From Proteromonas lacertae (taxonomy: Eukaryota; Sar; Bigyra; Opalinata; Proteromonadidae): DNA of 64,000 nt. The stretch's first letter is position 1. The number at the start of each line of letters is the position of its first letter. Made by a program: the position numbers and the translations under genes. Below are positions 24,486 to 37,200 of this stretch, piece by piece. The notes beneath the pieces are model-generated. The model was not told the origin of the DNA. It did not search any database and saw only the letters and a program-made list of their open reading frames with translations. The DNA lies in contig NGBS01000873.1 of NCBI GenBank assembly GCA_002245135.1, positions 62,001-126,000 on the forward strand, read 5' to 3'.

Positions 24486-25364
24486 TTAAGAAAAATAAGA
24501 CATTAATTTCCCTAACAATGTAGTTTTGCTCTTTTTTGCTGGTTTTAATATGCTGTCTGGATCTACTGAATATGGTCTCTTAATTTTCTGTGGTGGTTGT
24601 ATTGGAATTGTTTCAATCGGTTTAATTATATGTGCAGATGTAATAGGATTAGCAGAATCAACAGGAAATTGTATATTTTTAGTTAAAACTACTCCAATCA
24701 TATATTGTGGCTTTTCTCCACAAAAGGTACCATTATATATCAACACTCTTTTTGCTTCTTCTTCTGATGAATATTTTATCGTTACATAATTACTGTTGGA
24801 AGTTGATACATCTAAAACATCCCCGAATTGTTTGAATTTGTGTACAATATATTCACAACTATTTGTATCTGAAGGAAAACCAAAGACTGTAACTGATGTT
24901 TCATTTGTGATATTAGGAAAACCAACTGGACGACTTTTAGATGATTTTGAAGGCGAAGAAGAACTATTGGATTTAGTTTTTCTTTGTTTTGAACCTACTT
25001 GAAACAAGGAATCAACTGGAGGTATTTCATCAAAAGAATTACCTTCTGGAATATCATCAAGTGGTGGAACATTAGCTCTATTAGGCGAAGAATATGGATG
25101 TCCTTTCATAAATGGTGTGTGATTGGCTGAAGAACTCTCACTTGCTCTCTAATGAAGAATTATAATTACTACAATACTCGTCTAGGTGAATATGATCCAT
25201 CCTTTTGTGAAGATGATTTTGACATATTTGACTCTCTTCTAATAACATTAATAGCAAGAAATATACCCATTTGAAGAGTTATTCGCAAAAACTCTGTTGT
25301 TCTTGCTTAGATTTGATAAAGGTGTGAAGAAGGTTGGCTTTATTCCAACTGTCGGCTGGTCCAT
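24486..25364 (-). CDS. nucleoporin Nup35/Nup53 (MPPN-type RRM)
   Basis: Three exons (25364-25267, 25238-25178, 25148-24486) with introns of 28 and 29 nt give 273 aa. A disordered Ser/Asn/Pro-rich N-terminus has TPLSNL and SYSPRR motifs. It is followed by a Nup35-type RRM (about 120-200): SVTVFGFPSDT at strand 1, YVTIKYSSEEEAKRVL and then YMIGVVLTK. Nup35 RRMs dimerise rather than bind RNA, and the protein links the nuclear-pore inner ring to the membrane. The last residues (LLGKLMSYFS) form an amphipathic helix like the membrane-binding C-terminus of Nup53. Identification is by motif pattern, without an alignment. Confidence 0.82.
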
Positions 25365-25470
25365 CAGACAAAAACTAAAAATTTAATTTATGCAAGTAAA
25401 GTAATTCTTTTCTTTGATTTAGAACCAAAAAATAGAAACTGAACGTATCTTTTTTGTTTTTAAATAAAAA

Positions 25471-28047
25471 ATGGCAATGAACGTGGTAATCCGAAGCAGG
25501 TATATCTTTATTTTGATTTACTTATTCTATAGACCAATTCTGGAAGGTGAAAAAGCGCCTGCAGGTATTAGTATAGTCTGTGATTCAAATACAAATGAAG
25601 TATCTTGTAATCATCGAAAATCTTCTACTATGCCTAATAAAACATGGAAGTTTGATAAAGTATTCGATGCTTCGAGTGGAAATGAGACAATGTTCCAACA
25701 CTCAATAAAGAAGTTTATTACACCTGTCATTGATGGATATTCATCTACTGTTTTTTTATATGGACAAACTAAGACAGGTAAGAGTTATACCATGGCAGGA
25801 GAAGGTAATGAAGATGGAATGATCTCTAAAGCTGTTCATTTAATATATGAAGAATTAAGAAAATTAGATGATGAATATATTGTAACAGCATCTTACTGTG
25901 AAATGTACAATGAAGCCATTACAGACTTATTTTACCCAAATGACCAAGAAATCAAGGTAGTTGAAGATCCAATACGTGGTTTAGTTTGTAAAGGTTTGAG
26001 TGAAATAACAGCCATCAAAGAATCAGAACTTCAAAACAAATTATCTCAAGCCTATCAAAGAAAAAACAAGACTGATGCTACTAAAGCTGCTTATACACAT
26101 TATATATTTACAGTATATATTTATGTCAAAGAATTAAATTCAAAAGGTGATGAATACATGAGAATTGGTAAATTGAATATGGTAGAGTTATCTGGAAGTG
26201 AATGTTTAAGTAAAAGTGCATTACCAATCGATGGAGATCCAAAATTATTGAATTTATCACTTGCTTCTATAGTGAAAGTTATTAATTCAATTATTGACAG
26301 AATGCCTCATATTCCTTTTAGAGATTCTAAGTTGACAAGATTATTATTGGATAGTTTTAATGGTAGATGCTACAGTTGTTTTGTAGGAACAATTGGATTA
26401 TCTAATCATTTATATGAAGAAATGGTAAATACGTTGGATTTCCTAAGCAGAGTAAAAAGTCTAAGAAATCGTCCAGAACCTAACAAGAGAATATTAAAAT
26501 CAGTAATAGTGAATGATTATTCAAAAAGAGTGAATGAATTAGAAAATCAGTTTAAAGATATAGCTGGTCATGGTATCTATATTCCCGAGGAAGAGTATCA
26601 AGCAATGGTGGATTTATTAAAACAAAGAACAATTGAATTAGACGAGGCATATTTAGAAATGGATCGAGTTATGGCAAGCCTAAAAGAATTAAAAGAAAAG
26701 ATTATACAATTTGATGCTGAGTTAGAAGAAGCAATGGAACACTTATCAATCCATCAGGAGAATGAAGAAAAGAATATAGAAGTAGCTACAAAGTTAATAG
26801 AAACAGTAGAAGGAGCAGTACAAGATGTAAGAGGATTACATGATAAGATAGAAAGAATAGCATTAACGGAGACCACTAATTTAGCATTAAATGATAAATA
26901 TATTAAAGAACTATTAAATAATCTAAGAGATATGCATAAAACTATTGAGGAATTTCAAGCTAAGAGAGATATAGATTGTCAAAAGCTATTAGATAATATC
27001 ACATCCTTTATAAAGAAACAAACTCAGGAATTAGATAGTGTATATGATAGTTTTAAGAATCTATCAGATACTTTAACTAATAAGTTTGAATCAATGTGTA
27101 AAGATACAGTGTTGGTACAATTAGATGGATTGAATAACTTAGTTGATAATGCTAAGTCAAATGTATATATATATATATATATATATATTAGTTGAATTTA
27201 TGGTATATTGCTGTATGTGATAAGATAGAGAAACAAAGATTGGCATTGAATACATATCATGAGAATAAAAAGAGTGAATTAGATGAATATGAGAAGTTTA
27301 TTATTGATCATTGTACAGGAATGGTATATATATATATATATATATAATTATTATTATTAATAGAGTACTGAATTAGATAAAGAATTACAACAATTCAATA
27401 TCAATATAAACCAATATCAAGAAGAAATCTCCAATGATTTTGCTGAATTCCAACAGGTAATTAATGACCAAATTGAGAAGATGACATCTCATCATATCAC
27501 TAGGTACAACAATCTTACTGATTCTAATACTAATAATCTACACAATGAGAAATCTAGAGTGGAAATAATGCAACAAGGAGGAAAAGAAAGAATTAGATTG
27601 ATGATTCAAGGTGAACATAAGTACAATAAGCTAATGAAGAATCAAATGAACGAAACTAAAGAATCTGTTAATGAAACTCATACACAGACTAATGAGAGTT
27701 ATAAATCTTACACTGATGCTATGAAAAAACTGACAACTTCTGTTGAGAATGATGTAAATGAGATAATTGAACAATCGAAAGGTGAAGCATCTATTACTGA
27801 AGTTTTAGGACAATTAACTGATGAGATACAATCTTGGAGTATTATTGATGAATATGAACAACAGAATGAAGAGATTAATGTCTATCATTCAGGTTTGTTC
27901 TCATTTATATCAAATATGCAAATTATGATGAATAACTATTTGAGCGAATATCAACGAACTCAGACAACAGCTAAAACACCTCGTGAAAGAGAATATCCAA
28001 TTTCAGTCGAATTTCCTGTTTGTTCTAAATGTGAATCATCTAAATAA
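25471..28047 (+). CDS. kinesin-5 (BimC/Eg5) with degenerate nucleotide-binding motifs
   Basis: 824 aa from four exons; introns at 25500-25532 (33 nt, in frame and without a stop, so easily misread as coding), 27163-27191 (29) and 27324-27363 (40). The motor domain starts VVIRSRPILEGEKAP. The P-loop reads GQTKTGKSYTM (family GQTGTGKTYTM). Switch I reads AAYTH where SSRSH is expected, and switch II reads ELSGSE for DLAGSE. The segment after the neck (GIYIPEEEYQAM) matches the GVYI-EE-F--M signature of kinesin-5. A long coiled coil follows, then near the C-terminus TPREREYP, resembling the BimC box that mitotic kinases phosphorylate. Kinesin-5 cross-links and slides spindle microtubules. The lost Ser-Ser-Arg of switch I suggests reduced or altered ATPase. 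Confidence 0.88.
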
Positions 28048-28166
28048 TTTCGTTATAAATATAATCCATCTTCTTTTTATTGTGTATTCTCTCATTTTGG
28101 TTATTATTTCAACTAACAGAAATATATTCGTTTCAAATAAAGAAAAATAGAGTTTATTTAAGAAAT

Positions 28167-29858
28167 ATGAGTAATGATTGTGATAATGTTGATGTCAAAT
28201 ATTTTTCTGAGGCAATGACAAACGACTCGACTTATGGAAATTGTTCTTGGGATATTTACACAAGTGATACTAATAGTTATAGTGGATCTGTGCCAAATAG
28301 TATTTATGATAATAGAAGCTCTGTTAAACGTGATATAATAAATTCCAGTGGTAATTACCTTAGTGAAAGTAAATTGAGTAATGACGGTAGCATTTGTTGT
28401 TCAAATCCATCGAAGATAAAAAAACACCCTTTTGAAAGAATAGATGAGTCAGATAGTTATAACTTTGAAGAAACAAAAAATAATTGTGATTTACCTCCCC
28501 GTTATGAACATCCTTTAAAAATTCCTGTAATAGAAAGTGGAATAAAGAATTTATTCTTAGTTGATGGAAGTAATAATGGATCTCTTCTCTCTGATTCAGT
28601 TTATCAATCTAACTCAAAAGATTCTCTATCCTTTAATTTATCAGATAGTATTGTAACTCCTTTACCATCATTTGATAATATTCCTATTACACAAAAAAAC
28701 AATAACTTACCACTACCATTACCATTATCTGATTCATATATTATGAAAGATAGAAGTCAACATAAAGATAAAACACAATTACAATCAAGTGAAACAGAAA
28801 TTGATGTAGTTGCAAAAGATGAGAATAAAATAGATATTCCGGAAGTTAAAGAAGAAGAAAAAGAAGAAGATAATGGTGAAGGAACAAGTAACTTTTCATT
28901 AGAAAAATCATATTCAGTATATACTAATGAAATTCCAGAAAAAGTATATGAACAGTATGAGATGAGTAATAAAGTAATATGTATAATAGATGGAAAAGAA
29001 ACAACATTATTGAATTGCTTAAAATATAAGAATGAAAAAGAATATGTATGTCTGAAATGTGCGATTAATAAAGAAATGAAAGGTAAAGAATTTGAGGATT
29101 GGTGTGATTATTCGGTAAAAAAGAAAGACAAATATCGAGAGTGTTCAAATTGTAAATTATATAAACCATTATTTGCATTCTTAAAGAGAAATAATGAAAA
29201 TGAAGTTTATTCAACAACTAAAATGTGTTTATTTTGTAAGAATAAGAAGAAATTAGAAAATCATAGTAAGAAAGAAACAAGTGGTTATAGTGATAAACAA
29301 ATTAACGCAAATACAGAACCATTTGAAGAATCATACTTTCATATTCTTCCTATTCGTGAACCTATAGTAATTCCAGATGTATTTGGAATAATAAAACCAG
29401 AAAATTTTCCAAATTTTAGTGAATCTATTTTGAGAGATGAAATAGAAATATTTATTAGGAATAATAATATGATATGTACATGTGCTAATTGTAATGAAGA
29501 GAGTGCTTGTATAAAAGGAGTAAAACTGAATTATTCCTTCTTTTGTGAAAAATGCTTTAAGAATAATAAAATTTCTGATGAAACAATAAAGAAATGTTGT
29601 ATGAATAATGAAATGAATAGTGAAGAACTAAAAAGCTTTATTGAGAGTAGTAATTTTGAAGAATTAAAGAAGAGTTTTTTTGTTGATCCAGTTTATGAAT
29701 GTTATAGTTACAGAGAATATAAATATCTCAAATATTGTGTAAGATGTTGTACCTTTAAAAGAATTGCTTCATTTATGACTTATAAAAGTAAAAGAATAAA
29801 AATACTTACATATTGTGGATGTTGTTCATTGAAGAAGAAATTTAAGATAATTAGCTAG
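28167..29858 (+). CDS. cysteine-cluster protein, paralogue of the 45-48 kb zinc protein
   Basis: A single exon of 563 codons from the ATG at 28167 (an upstream in-frame start at a non-ATG codon is unlikely). The N-terminal half is Ser/Asn/Asp-rich and probably disordered. The C-terminal half has two copies of a module of spaced CxxC pairs. The first (about residues 275-375) has LKCA, ECSNCKLYKPLFAFLK and CLFCKNKKK. The second (about 435-560) has CANC, CEKCF, YCVRCCTFKRIASFM and CGCCSLKKK. The order CxxC, CxxC, CxxCK..(W/F)..FL, CxxCKNK is the same as in the five-module protein at 45274-48336, so the two form a family. Zinc binding is inferred from the cysteines; the cellular role is unknown. 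Confidence 0.75.
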   Translation: MSNDCDNVDVKYFSEAMTNDSTYGNCSWDIYTSDTNSYSGSVPNSIYDNRSSVKRDIINSSGNYLSESKLSNDGSICCSNPSKIKKHPFERIDESDSYNFEETKNNCDLPPRYEHPLKIPVIESGIKNLFLVDGSNNGSLLSDSVYQSNSKDSLSFNLSDSIVTPLPSFDNIPITQKNNNLPLPLPLSDSYIMKDRSQHKDKTQLQSSETEIDVVAKDENKIDIPEVKEEEKEEDNGEGTSNFSLEKSYSVYTNEIPEKVYEQYEMSNKVICIIDGKETTLLNCLKYKNEKEYVCLKCAINKEMKGKEFEDWCDYSVKKKDKYRECSNCKLYKPLFAFLKRNNENEVYSTTKMCLFCKNKKKLENHSKKETSGYSDKQINANTEPFEESYFHILPIREPIVIPDVFGIIKPENFPNFSESILRDEIEIFIRNNNMICTCANCNEESACIKGVKLNYSFFCEKCFKNNKISDETIKKCCMNNEMNSEELKSFIESSNFEELKKSFFVDPVYECYSYREYKYLKYCVRCCTFKRIASFMTYKSKRIKILTYCGCCSLKKKFKIIS

Positions 29859-29946
29859 TAATTATATACATAATATTGGTTTTTTATAATTTTTATTTTT
29901 AAATCCGTTATACATAAAGCTTGGATGGGGTTTGAAAATCTAAAAC

Positions 29947-32900
29947 ATGATACAATCAAATACTCCTCCGCCAATAAGAAAAATATTCCTAAATAACCAA
30001 CCCAAGAACCACAAGCAATCGTATTTATTGTTTTTGTTATATCAAATAGACTTGATCATCATTATTGTAGTACAAACGAAATAACAACAGCGAAATATCC
30101 TGGTTTTAAAATTGTATATAAACCATTAATTGAATTCTTCTGTATTGTTGCTAATATCTATTTTTTGATAATCTCAATCTTACAGGTATATATTTAATGA
30201 AATATTTATGGTTTAGTTATTCACAAATCTCAGTCCAGAATCAAATCGATTTGTAACAGCTGCACCTCTAATCATCATCTTTTTTGTCTCACTTATAAGA
30301 AAAGGACTTGAAGATTGGCATAGAAAAAAAGCAGATCATGAACAGAATTATGCACCAGCCTATGTTTTAGATCCAAACTCCAGAACATTAACTCAAAAAC
30401 CATGCAAAGAGCTGAAAATAGGTGATATAATCAAAGTCAGTTACCAACAGCCAGTTCCAGCAGATTTGTTACTATTAGCAACAAGTGAATCAGAAGGAAA
30501 TTGTTCAGTGGAAACTTCTAATCTAGATGGAGAAACAAATCTAAAAAGAAAAGAAGTTCATAAATTATTAGCAGAAATAATTGGATATAGAAAAAATGAT
30601 AGTTCAAAACCTGTGGATGAGAAAGTGTTAGTATCCTCTTTATTGAGTTTACAAGGTGTTTTAGATTATGAAGGTTCTACTAATAACTTATATAGTTTTA
30701 CAGCAACTTTAAATATAAATGAAAAAGTCATTCCATTGAATTTAGATCATGTAATTTGGAGATGTTGTAGTTTGAAGAATTGTGATTATGTTTATGGGTT
30801 GGTTATTTATATAGGTAATGATACAAGATCCATGAAAAATACAAGAGATCCACCCTTGAAACAGAGTTTATTATACAAAAAATCCAATTGGTTGATTATT
30901 ATAGTGTTTATATTAGAGTTGTTGATTATCATTTTAAGTACTATTTTTTCGTATATTTTTTTCAATAATGCTGACACACATTGGTATTTAAACCTTGAAA
31001 GAAATAAAGGTAGTTGGACTATCATATTTACCTTTCTGATATTGTACAATAATTTTGTTCCAATATCATTATATGTATCTTTAGATTTTGTCAAATATTT
31101 TCAAGCTCGATTAATGGAGAATGATCAAAATATGTTTGATGAAGAAAATGGTATTCCAATGATGGTAAGAACGGCAGAAATATGTGAAAATTTAGGACAA
31201 ATTGATTATATATTTACTGATAAAACTGGAACATTAACTAGAAATGTTATGGAATTAAAGAAGTTCTATACTGGCAATATGTCTTATGGTTTTTTAGATG
31301 AAGAAATTGCCAGGAATCATTATAGACTTTGTACAAGAGAAAATACTCATTTTATATTGGATAAGACTGTTTCATTTCGTGATCCTAAGTATAAGGAAGA
31401 TATAATCAATCAAAGTGATGAACAAAGTAATATATTATTTGATTTCATGAAGTGTTTGGCTTTATGTCATACAGTTGTACCAGAATTCAAAGAAAACAAA
31501 ATTGGATATAGAGCTAGTTCTCCTGATGAAGAAGCTTTTGTAAAAGCAGCTAGAGCACTAGGATTTAGTGTATTTGTAAGAGGTAAATCAGTTTCTATTG
31601 AAGTAAGTGCTTGTAAGAAGAATTATACCTTACATTATGAGATAATGTGTATTAATGAATTTGATAGTAATAGAAAGAGAATGAGTATAATTATTAAAGA
31701 TTATAATGATGAAGAAAAGTATTAAATATTAATTATTGTTAAAATAGAATATGGTTGTTATGTAAAGGAGCAGATTCAGAAATAATCCCATTTTTATCAA
31801 AAGAATCAATTGATAATGATTTAGAAAAGATAAATGTAAATACAAAATCATTTGCCAGCATGGGATTAAGAACATTGGTGTTTACAAAGAGACAACTGAG
31901 CCAAGAAGAATACGATAATTGGATAAAAGAATTTGATGAAGCTAATAACTCATTTATTGATAGAATATGCAAATTATCAGATGTAGCAAGTAAAATAGAA
32001 AAAGATTTGATTTTTGTAGGTATAACTGCTATAGAAGATCGTTTACAAGAAGGTGTATCTGATTGTGTTGAGAATTTAACAATTGCTGGAATTAAGATAT
32101 GGTTAATTACTGGTGATAAGATAGAAACTGCAATTAATGTTGCACAATCGTGTAATCTGTTATTACCAACAATGAGGTATTATATAATATCTGAATTAAG
32201 AGCAGAAGATATTAGAAAACAAATATGTGAAATTGAAGCTTATATGAAACATAAGAAATCAACAGAACAATATGGAATTGTTATTGGTGGAGCTTCATTA
32301 TCATTAGTATAATATATATAATATAATAATTATAATTATTATTATTAATAGATATTGAAAGATCCAAGAGCATCAGGAACAACTTTAAAACGTCCAGAAC
32401 TCAACTTCCAATCGCGTTATTTGAATTGCTGTAAAAATGCAAGATGTGTAATTGCATGTAGAGTTTCACCAGCACAAAAAGCTCAACTAGTTGATTTGGT
32501 AAGATTTGGCTTGCCAAGCCATCCAATCACATTAGGAATAGGAGATGGTGCAAATGATGTAAATATGATACAATCATCTCATGTTGGTGTTGGTATAGTT
32601 GGTAAAGAAGGATTACAAGCTGTTAATAATAGTGATTTTGCTATTGGTCAGTTTAGATTCTTAAATTATCTCTTGTTAGTTCATGGTAAAGATGCTTATA
32701 GAAGAGTTTGTGGTGTTATTTTATATTCTTTTTATAAGAATATTGCCTTGGTTTTAACTATTTTCTTCTTTCAATTCTTTACAGGTCAAAGTGGAGCAAC
32801 ATTTTATGATTCAATTCTGAAAGTATTTTTTTTTCATTCTATTTAATAGTTGTCATATAATTTCTTTCTAGCAATACCAATTATTGTATTTGGTTCAATT

Positions 32901-33566
32901 GATACACAGTGTAAACCAAGAACATCAATTAAATATCCCCAATTATACAAATTCGGAAGAAAAGGAAAAGGATTATGTGTAAGAGAATTATTGTTATGGA
33001 TGTTGGAAGCTATTTTACATGGAGCTGTTCCCTTTGTTGGTGGTTATTTCTTAATGGAAACTATATGGGGAGATGATGGTCAAATGGATGGAATATCACT
33101 CTATGGAACAGGAGTATATACAGCTGTATTTATTATTATGAATGTTAAAGTATTCTTTTTTAAAATATGTTTTATTTTATATGAAATAGATGGCCTATAT
33201 GAATCATATATGGAATTGGTGTTTTCAAGTGTCTTATTGGGGATCTATTATTCTGTATTTTGTTTTTGCTACTATCTATTCTGCAACTCTTTCGCCTCAG
33301 AGTGCTTATTATCGTGTTAGTGTAAAGATATGGACAAGACCAAGGTTTTATTTGATGGTACTACTAATTGTAAGTACAAGTATGTTGATTGATTATACAG
33401 TTTTGATGTACAGAAGGTTTTTCAGACCATTTCCAATTGAAGTTTGTCAAGAATATGATAGAAGAATGAAAGAAGTATAAATATATATTGTTTGATTAAT
33501 TTTTTATAGAAGAAAGTTGAATCAAGAAGATCTACTTTAGAAAGTGAATTGCTTGACGTAATTTAA
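29947..33566 (+). CDS. P4-type ATPase (phospholipid flippase)
   Basis: 1127 aa in eight exons; introns of 29, 31, 29, 45, 27, 40 and 35 nt. The P4-ATPase hallmarks run in order: [14 protein letters not shown] near the N-terminus, EDWHRKKAD, the actuator loop [10 protein letters not shown] (Asp-Gly-Glu-Thr), the phosphorylated Asp in [26 protein letters not shown] in the nucleotide-binding domain, [15 protein letters not shown], and [20 protein letters not shown] with [18 protein letters not shown]. Ten membrane segments are expected; the M1-M2 pair precedes the actuator and the C-terminal six follow GQFRFL. It moves phospholipids to the cytosolic leaflet, normally with a CDC50 partner that is not in this window. 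It appears complete and catalytically intact. Confidence 0.95.
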
Positions 33567-33686
33567 ATCATTTCACAGTGATTATGGACATATAATGTTT
33601 TTTTCATTTAAAAATTAATAAATCATAGTGAATATTAATGGCTTTTTGAATTGTGATTTTTCATAATCACTTATATAATTTACATT

Positions 33687-34101
33687 CTAAAAGTAATTAA
33701 TTTTATATTTAATAACATTACCATCAACAGTCATTTTTACTTTTAACACTCCATCAGCTTCATCTGCAAATTCAACTTCAATTTCTTCCCAATTAACATT
33801 TGTTCACTAGAATTTAGTTTATCTTCATATATTCTAACCACACGTTGATCTCTGTTCATTCTAATTACCTTTTTATATTTGTTTGGCAGTTCACATTACC
33901 TTTCTATTATTGTTTCTATTCTACATCCTTCAACTAAAATCATATACCAATATCTTACAATTGCTTTTATTAATTTCATTACTGTATATATAAGATAAAG
34001 CAGTTGCTGTTGGTTCAGATAGTAAGTCAATATTCTTTAATCCAACATATTCGGCACTTTTCATTATTGCTTCTCTTTGTTTATTAGTGAATGTATTTTA
34101 C
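33687..34101 (-). pseudogene. Hsp70-like pseudogene fragment
   Basis: Conceptual translation gives a segment of the Hsp70 ATPase domain (FTNKQREAIMKSAEYVGLKN, then LLSEPTATALSYIY and ILVYDF). It stops where GGGTFD should follow. After a deletion of roughly 200 codons come pieces of the substrate-binding domain in other frames (RMNRDQRVVRIYEDKL, then EIEVEFADEADGVLKVKM, which corresponds to the PQIEVTFDIDANGIV region). At least two frame changes, a stop and missing N- and C-terminal parts exclude function. No flanking poly-A or repeats point to the mechanism. Confidence 0.75.
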
Positions 34102-34200
34102 ATCTTCAGAGAATAAATATACAGTTGTTGGAAATAAATACATTTTTTGATTATTATATATTAGAATAATAAAATTCAAAAGAAAGAATAGACAACAAAT

Positions 34201-37200
34201 CTATATATAAAATCTATAGCTTAATTCATCAGACTTTAACTTTATTATATCTTCAATTTTAAATATTTTAGAATAAACACCACATTGAATAGCTTTTCCA
34301 TATTTTTTAAATTTCATTTTATAATTATTAACATCTATGTTTATATTTTCATCATATAATGGAAATACAACAACATTATTAATAACAAAACAAATATAAT
34401 CTTCAATTTTTATTTGACCAATATAATAACCATCTCCACATCCCATTGATGTTGTAGTGTTTTTGAAATTTTCATTAAATATATTCATCTGATTATCATC
34501 AAACTTAATCACTCTATTTTTCCACTCCGCATTATACATAAGTGAATACCACACTAATTCATTGAATAATAGTTTATATAATGGATGATTCTTATCACAT
34601 TTTATTGTATTAAAGAAAAAATCTTTCATATTTTCATACTGATATTCATTGCATCTGTGTGTAGTACAGAAATAAACATATTTAAATACTTCTTTAGATA
34701 TAAATTCTAATTGAAATTTATCAATTGAATCATAATCCAATACTTTGTATTTTACAATATAATGTGATAAATCTGAATCTAATCTATCAACAATTAATTT
34801 ATTATCCTCTTCCAAGTTTGATTCTTTACCTCTTTCACATGGATAAAGATATTTCTTTATAAAACCAAAATAACTAAAGTTATTTACAGTTGTTCTAATA
34901 CAGTTTCTATAAATTTCATCCCAATAATTTCTATCTTTATAATATGTCTTATATATTGCTGCAAAATATAAATGTCTTGGTACTCGATTATATAAAGAAA
35001 TAAGATCATTATCAATTGCATTTCCTAAATCTTCAGGTAAACAATTTTCTTTCCATATTTTTATCTCTTTTTTATTGCAAATATCTAAATAGAAATATAC
35101 CTTATTACGTGTAAAATCTATAATATTTGAATAGTTTTTATTATCTGGAGAACTGACATTTACAATTATATTACTATTTGTATATTCTTCTTTACAAATA
35201 TCATATGAATCACATATTATTATATCTTGATTAGTTCCACCTTCTTTTAAATAATTTCCAATCAAATTACAGCAAATACAACCATTTAAACTTCCATCTT
35301 CTTTCTTTGAACTTTTATAATATGTTAAACCTAAATTAATACCAATTTTTTCCTTCAATTGAATAAATTTTAAAATAAAATAAACTAAAAATGTGGATTT
35401 TCCACATCCTGGTTGACCTCTCAGTAAATAGTAACTTTTAATCATATCTTCATCAGTTTCATATTTGATTAGTTTTTTTAATCTTTCTTTCTCATTTTCA
35501 ACAATTTCATTTAGTTTACTCAGATCAACATTTACATTTATGTATTTCAGTAGCTTTATTTTTACTTCATTAGCAATATTTTCATCACCATAATCTTTAC
35601 TAAAACAGTTATAAATAATATTATATTCTATTCTTTTCCAAATAAGTGAATAGTAATCTCTCACCAATATCTTATGCATTGGATATTGAAATATTTTTAA
35701 AGTTCCATCAATCTTTATCAATGTTTCATTACATATAAATTCAGGTGTTTGTTTATTTTCATGAAATATACGTTTAAGATAATCAAAACCTATTTTATTA
35801 TATACAAATATATATACTGTCTCTATTGGATGGTAATGGTGATGGTAATGGTGGTTCAGAAGCAGCATTTTCTACTAATTTAATAACCTTTTTCGTATGT
35901 TCTGAATCTATTCTTTCATTCTTAATTTTAATAGCAAAATTATCAGCAGGAGGAAGAGAATTATCTTCTTCAGTTTCAATTTCCGTAGTAGCAGAAGCAA
36001 GATCACCGAATTCATATCTTTTTTGTTTCACATTATTGTAATATATATCTATACCACCTTTTATAAATTTCAATTCTGTTTTAGGTTTTTGTATATTCCA
36101 TCTTAATATAGGTTGACATTTTACATTCTTTTTACATGTATTACAAAAAAATGTCTTTTCGCTATCAAATTCAATAAGATATTCACATTCTCTTAGAATT
36201 TCTGTATTTTTATGACAATATGGACAAGTTAAAATTTCTGTGATTTTATAAACTTCATTTTCATTGCCTTTACCTTTCGCTTTTAATAATAAGGAATAAA
36301 AATAATCATATGTAAAACTAATAGGATCTAATTCATCTCTACTAGTAACATTTACTTTTTCTTTTCTTTCTTCTTTTACTAATTCAATTAATACCGATGT
36401 ACTTGGCTTTACAGTTGGATAAGATGGTATACAATTACAATAGTTTCTTTTTTGTCCATCTGGAGTTTTAAATGTTGTGGGAGAAATATAATTACTTAAA
36501 ATCATATCTAACTTATCCAAACCTTCTTTATATGAACTACATAACATATTTGATGGATTTAAATATATAAAATTAGAATCTAAAAACCTTTTCATTCTCT
36601 GATTACTCTCTAATGTGCTTATCAATGATTGGGTCATTCTTAAATCATCATCTTTAAATAAAATATCTTTCTTATTGTCATCTCTATAATATAAATTATC
36701 TAAGTTAATCTCTGGATCGTTTATTATTTTTCTGTCTAATTCAATATATGATATAATTTCATTTGCTTTTTCCACTCTTTTGAATCTGTTTGTCATTATT
36801 CTCTTTTTATCACTTTCTTTAAATGAATCGAATGATGGATAAATATGTTTTATATACTTTGACATTTTTGGTTCTAATATGTCAGTATATTTACTGAAGT
36901 CAAAACTTTCTTCTATATCCATTGTCACATCATATTTATGACTTATCATTGTAATTACAAATCTTGGATTAAAATATTTATGAAGGTATTTTTCATCGAA
37001 ACTTTTTTTTAATTCTGCTATTTCTTCATCTGCTCTTTCTTTCATAATCACATCTTTTATTTTTTTAATGTCTTCATCTATTTCCTTTATAATCTTATCC
37101 TTATTTTTTTTCATTATATCTACTCTATTTTTACTTTTAGCTTTTGTCTTATCTTCATCTATTTCATTCTGAATAGAATAGTCATAAGCGTAATCCTTTG

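Noticed and set aside
25500-25532. An in-frame hydrophobic stretch near the kinesin N-terminus, read as a membrane anchor.
   Set aside because: It is a 33-nt GTATAT...ATAG intron without a stop; removal restores the motor-domain start RSRPILEGE.
33635-33670. A short GTGATT/AATCAC hairpin after the flippase gene as a terminator or structured RNA.
   Set aside because: Six paired bases in AT-rich DNA are expected by chance; eukaryotic Pol II genes do not use such terminators.
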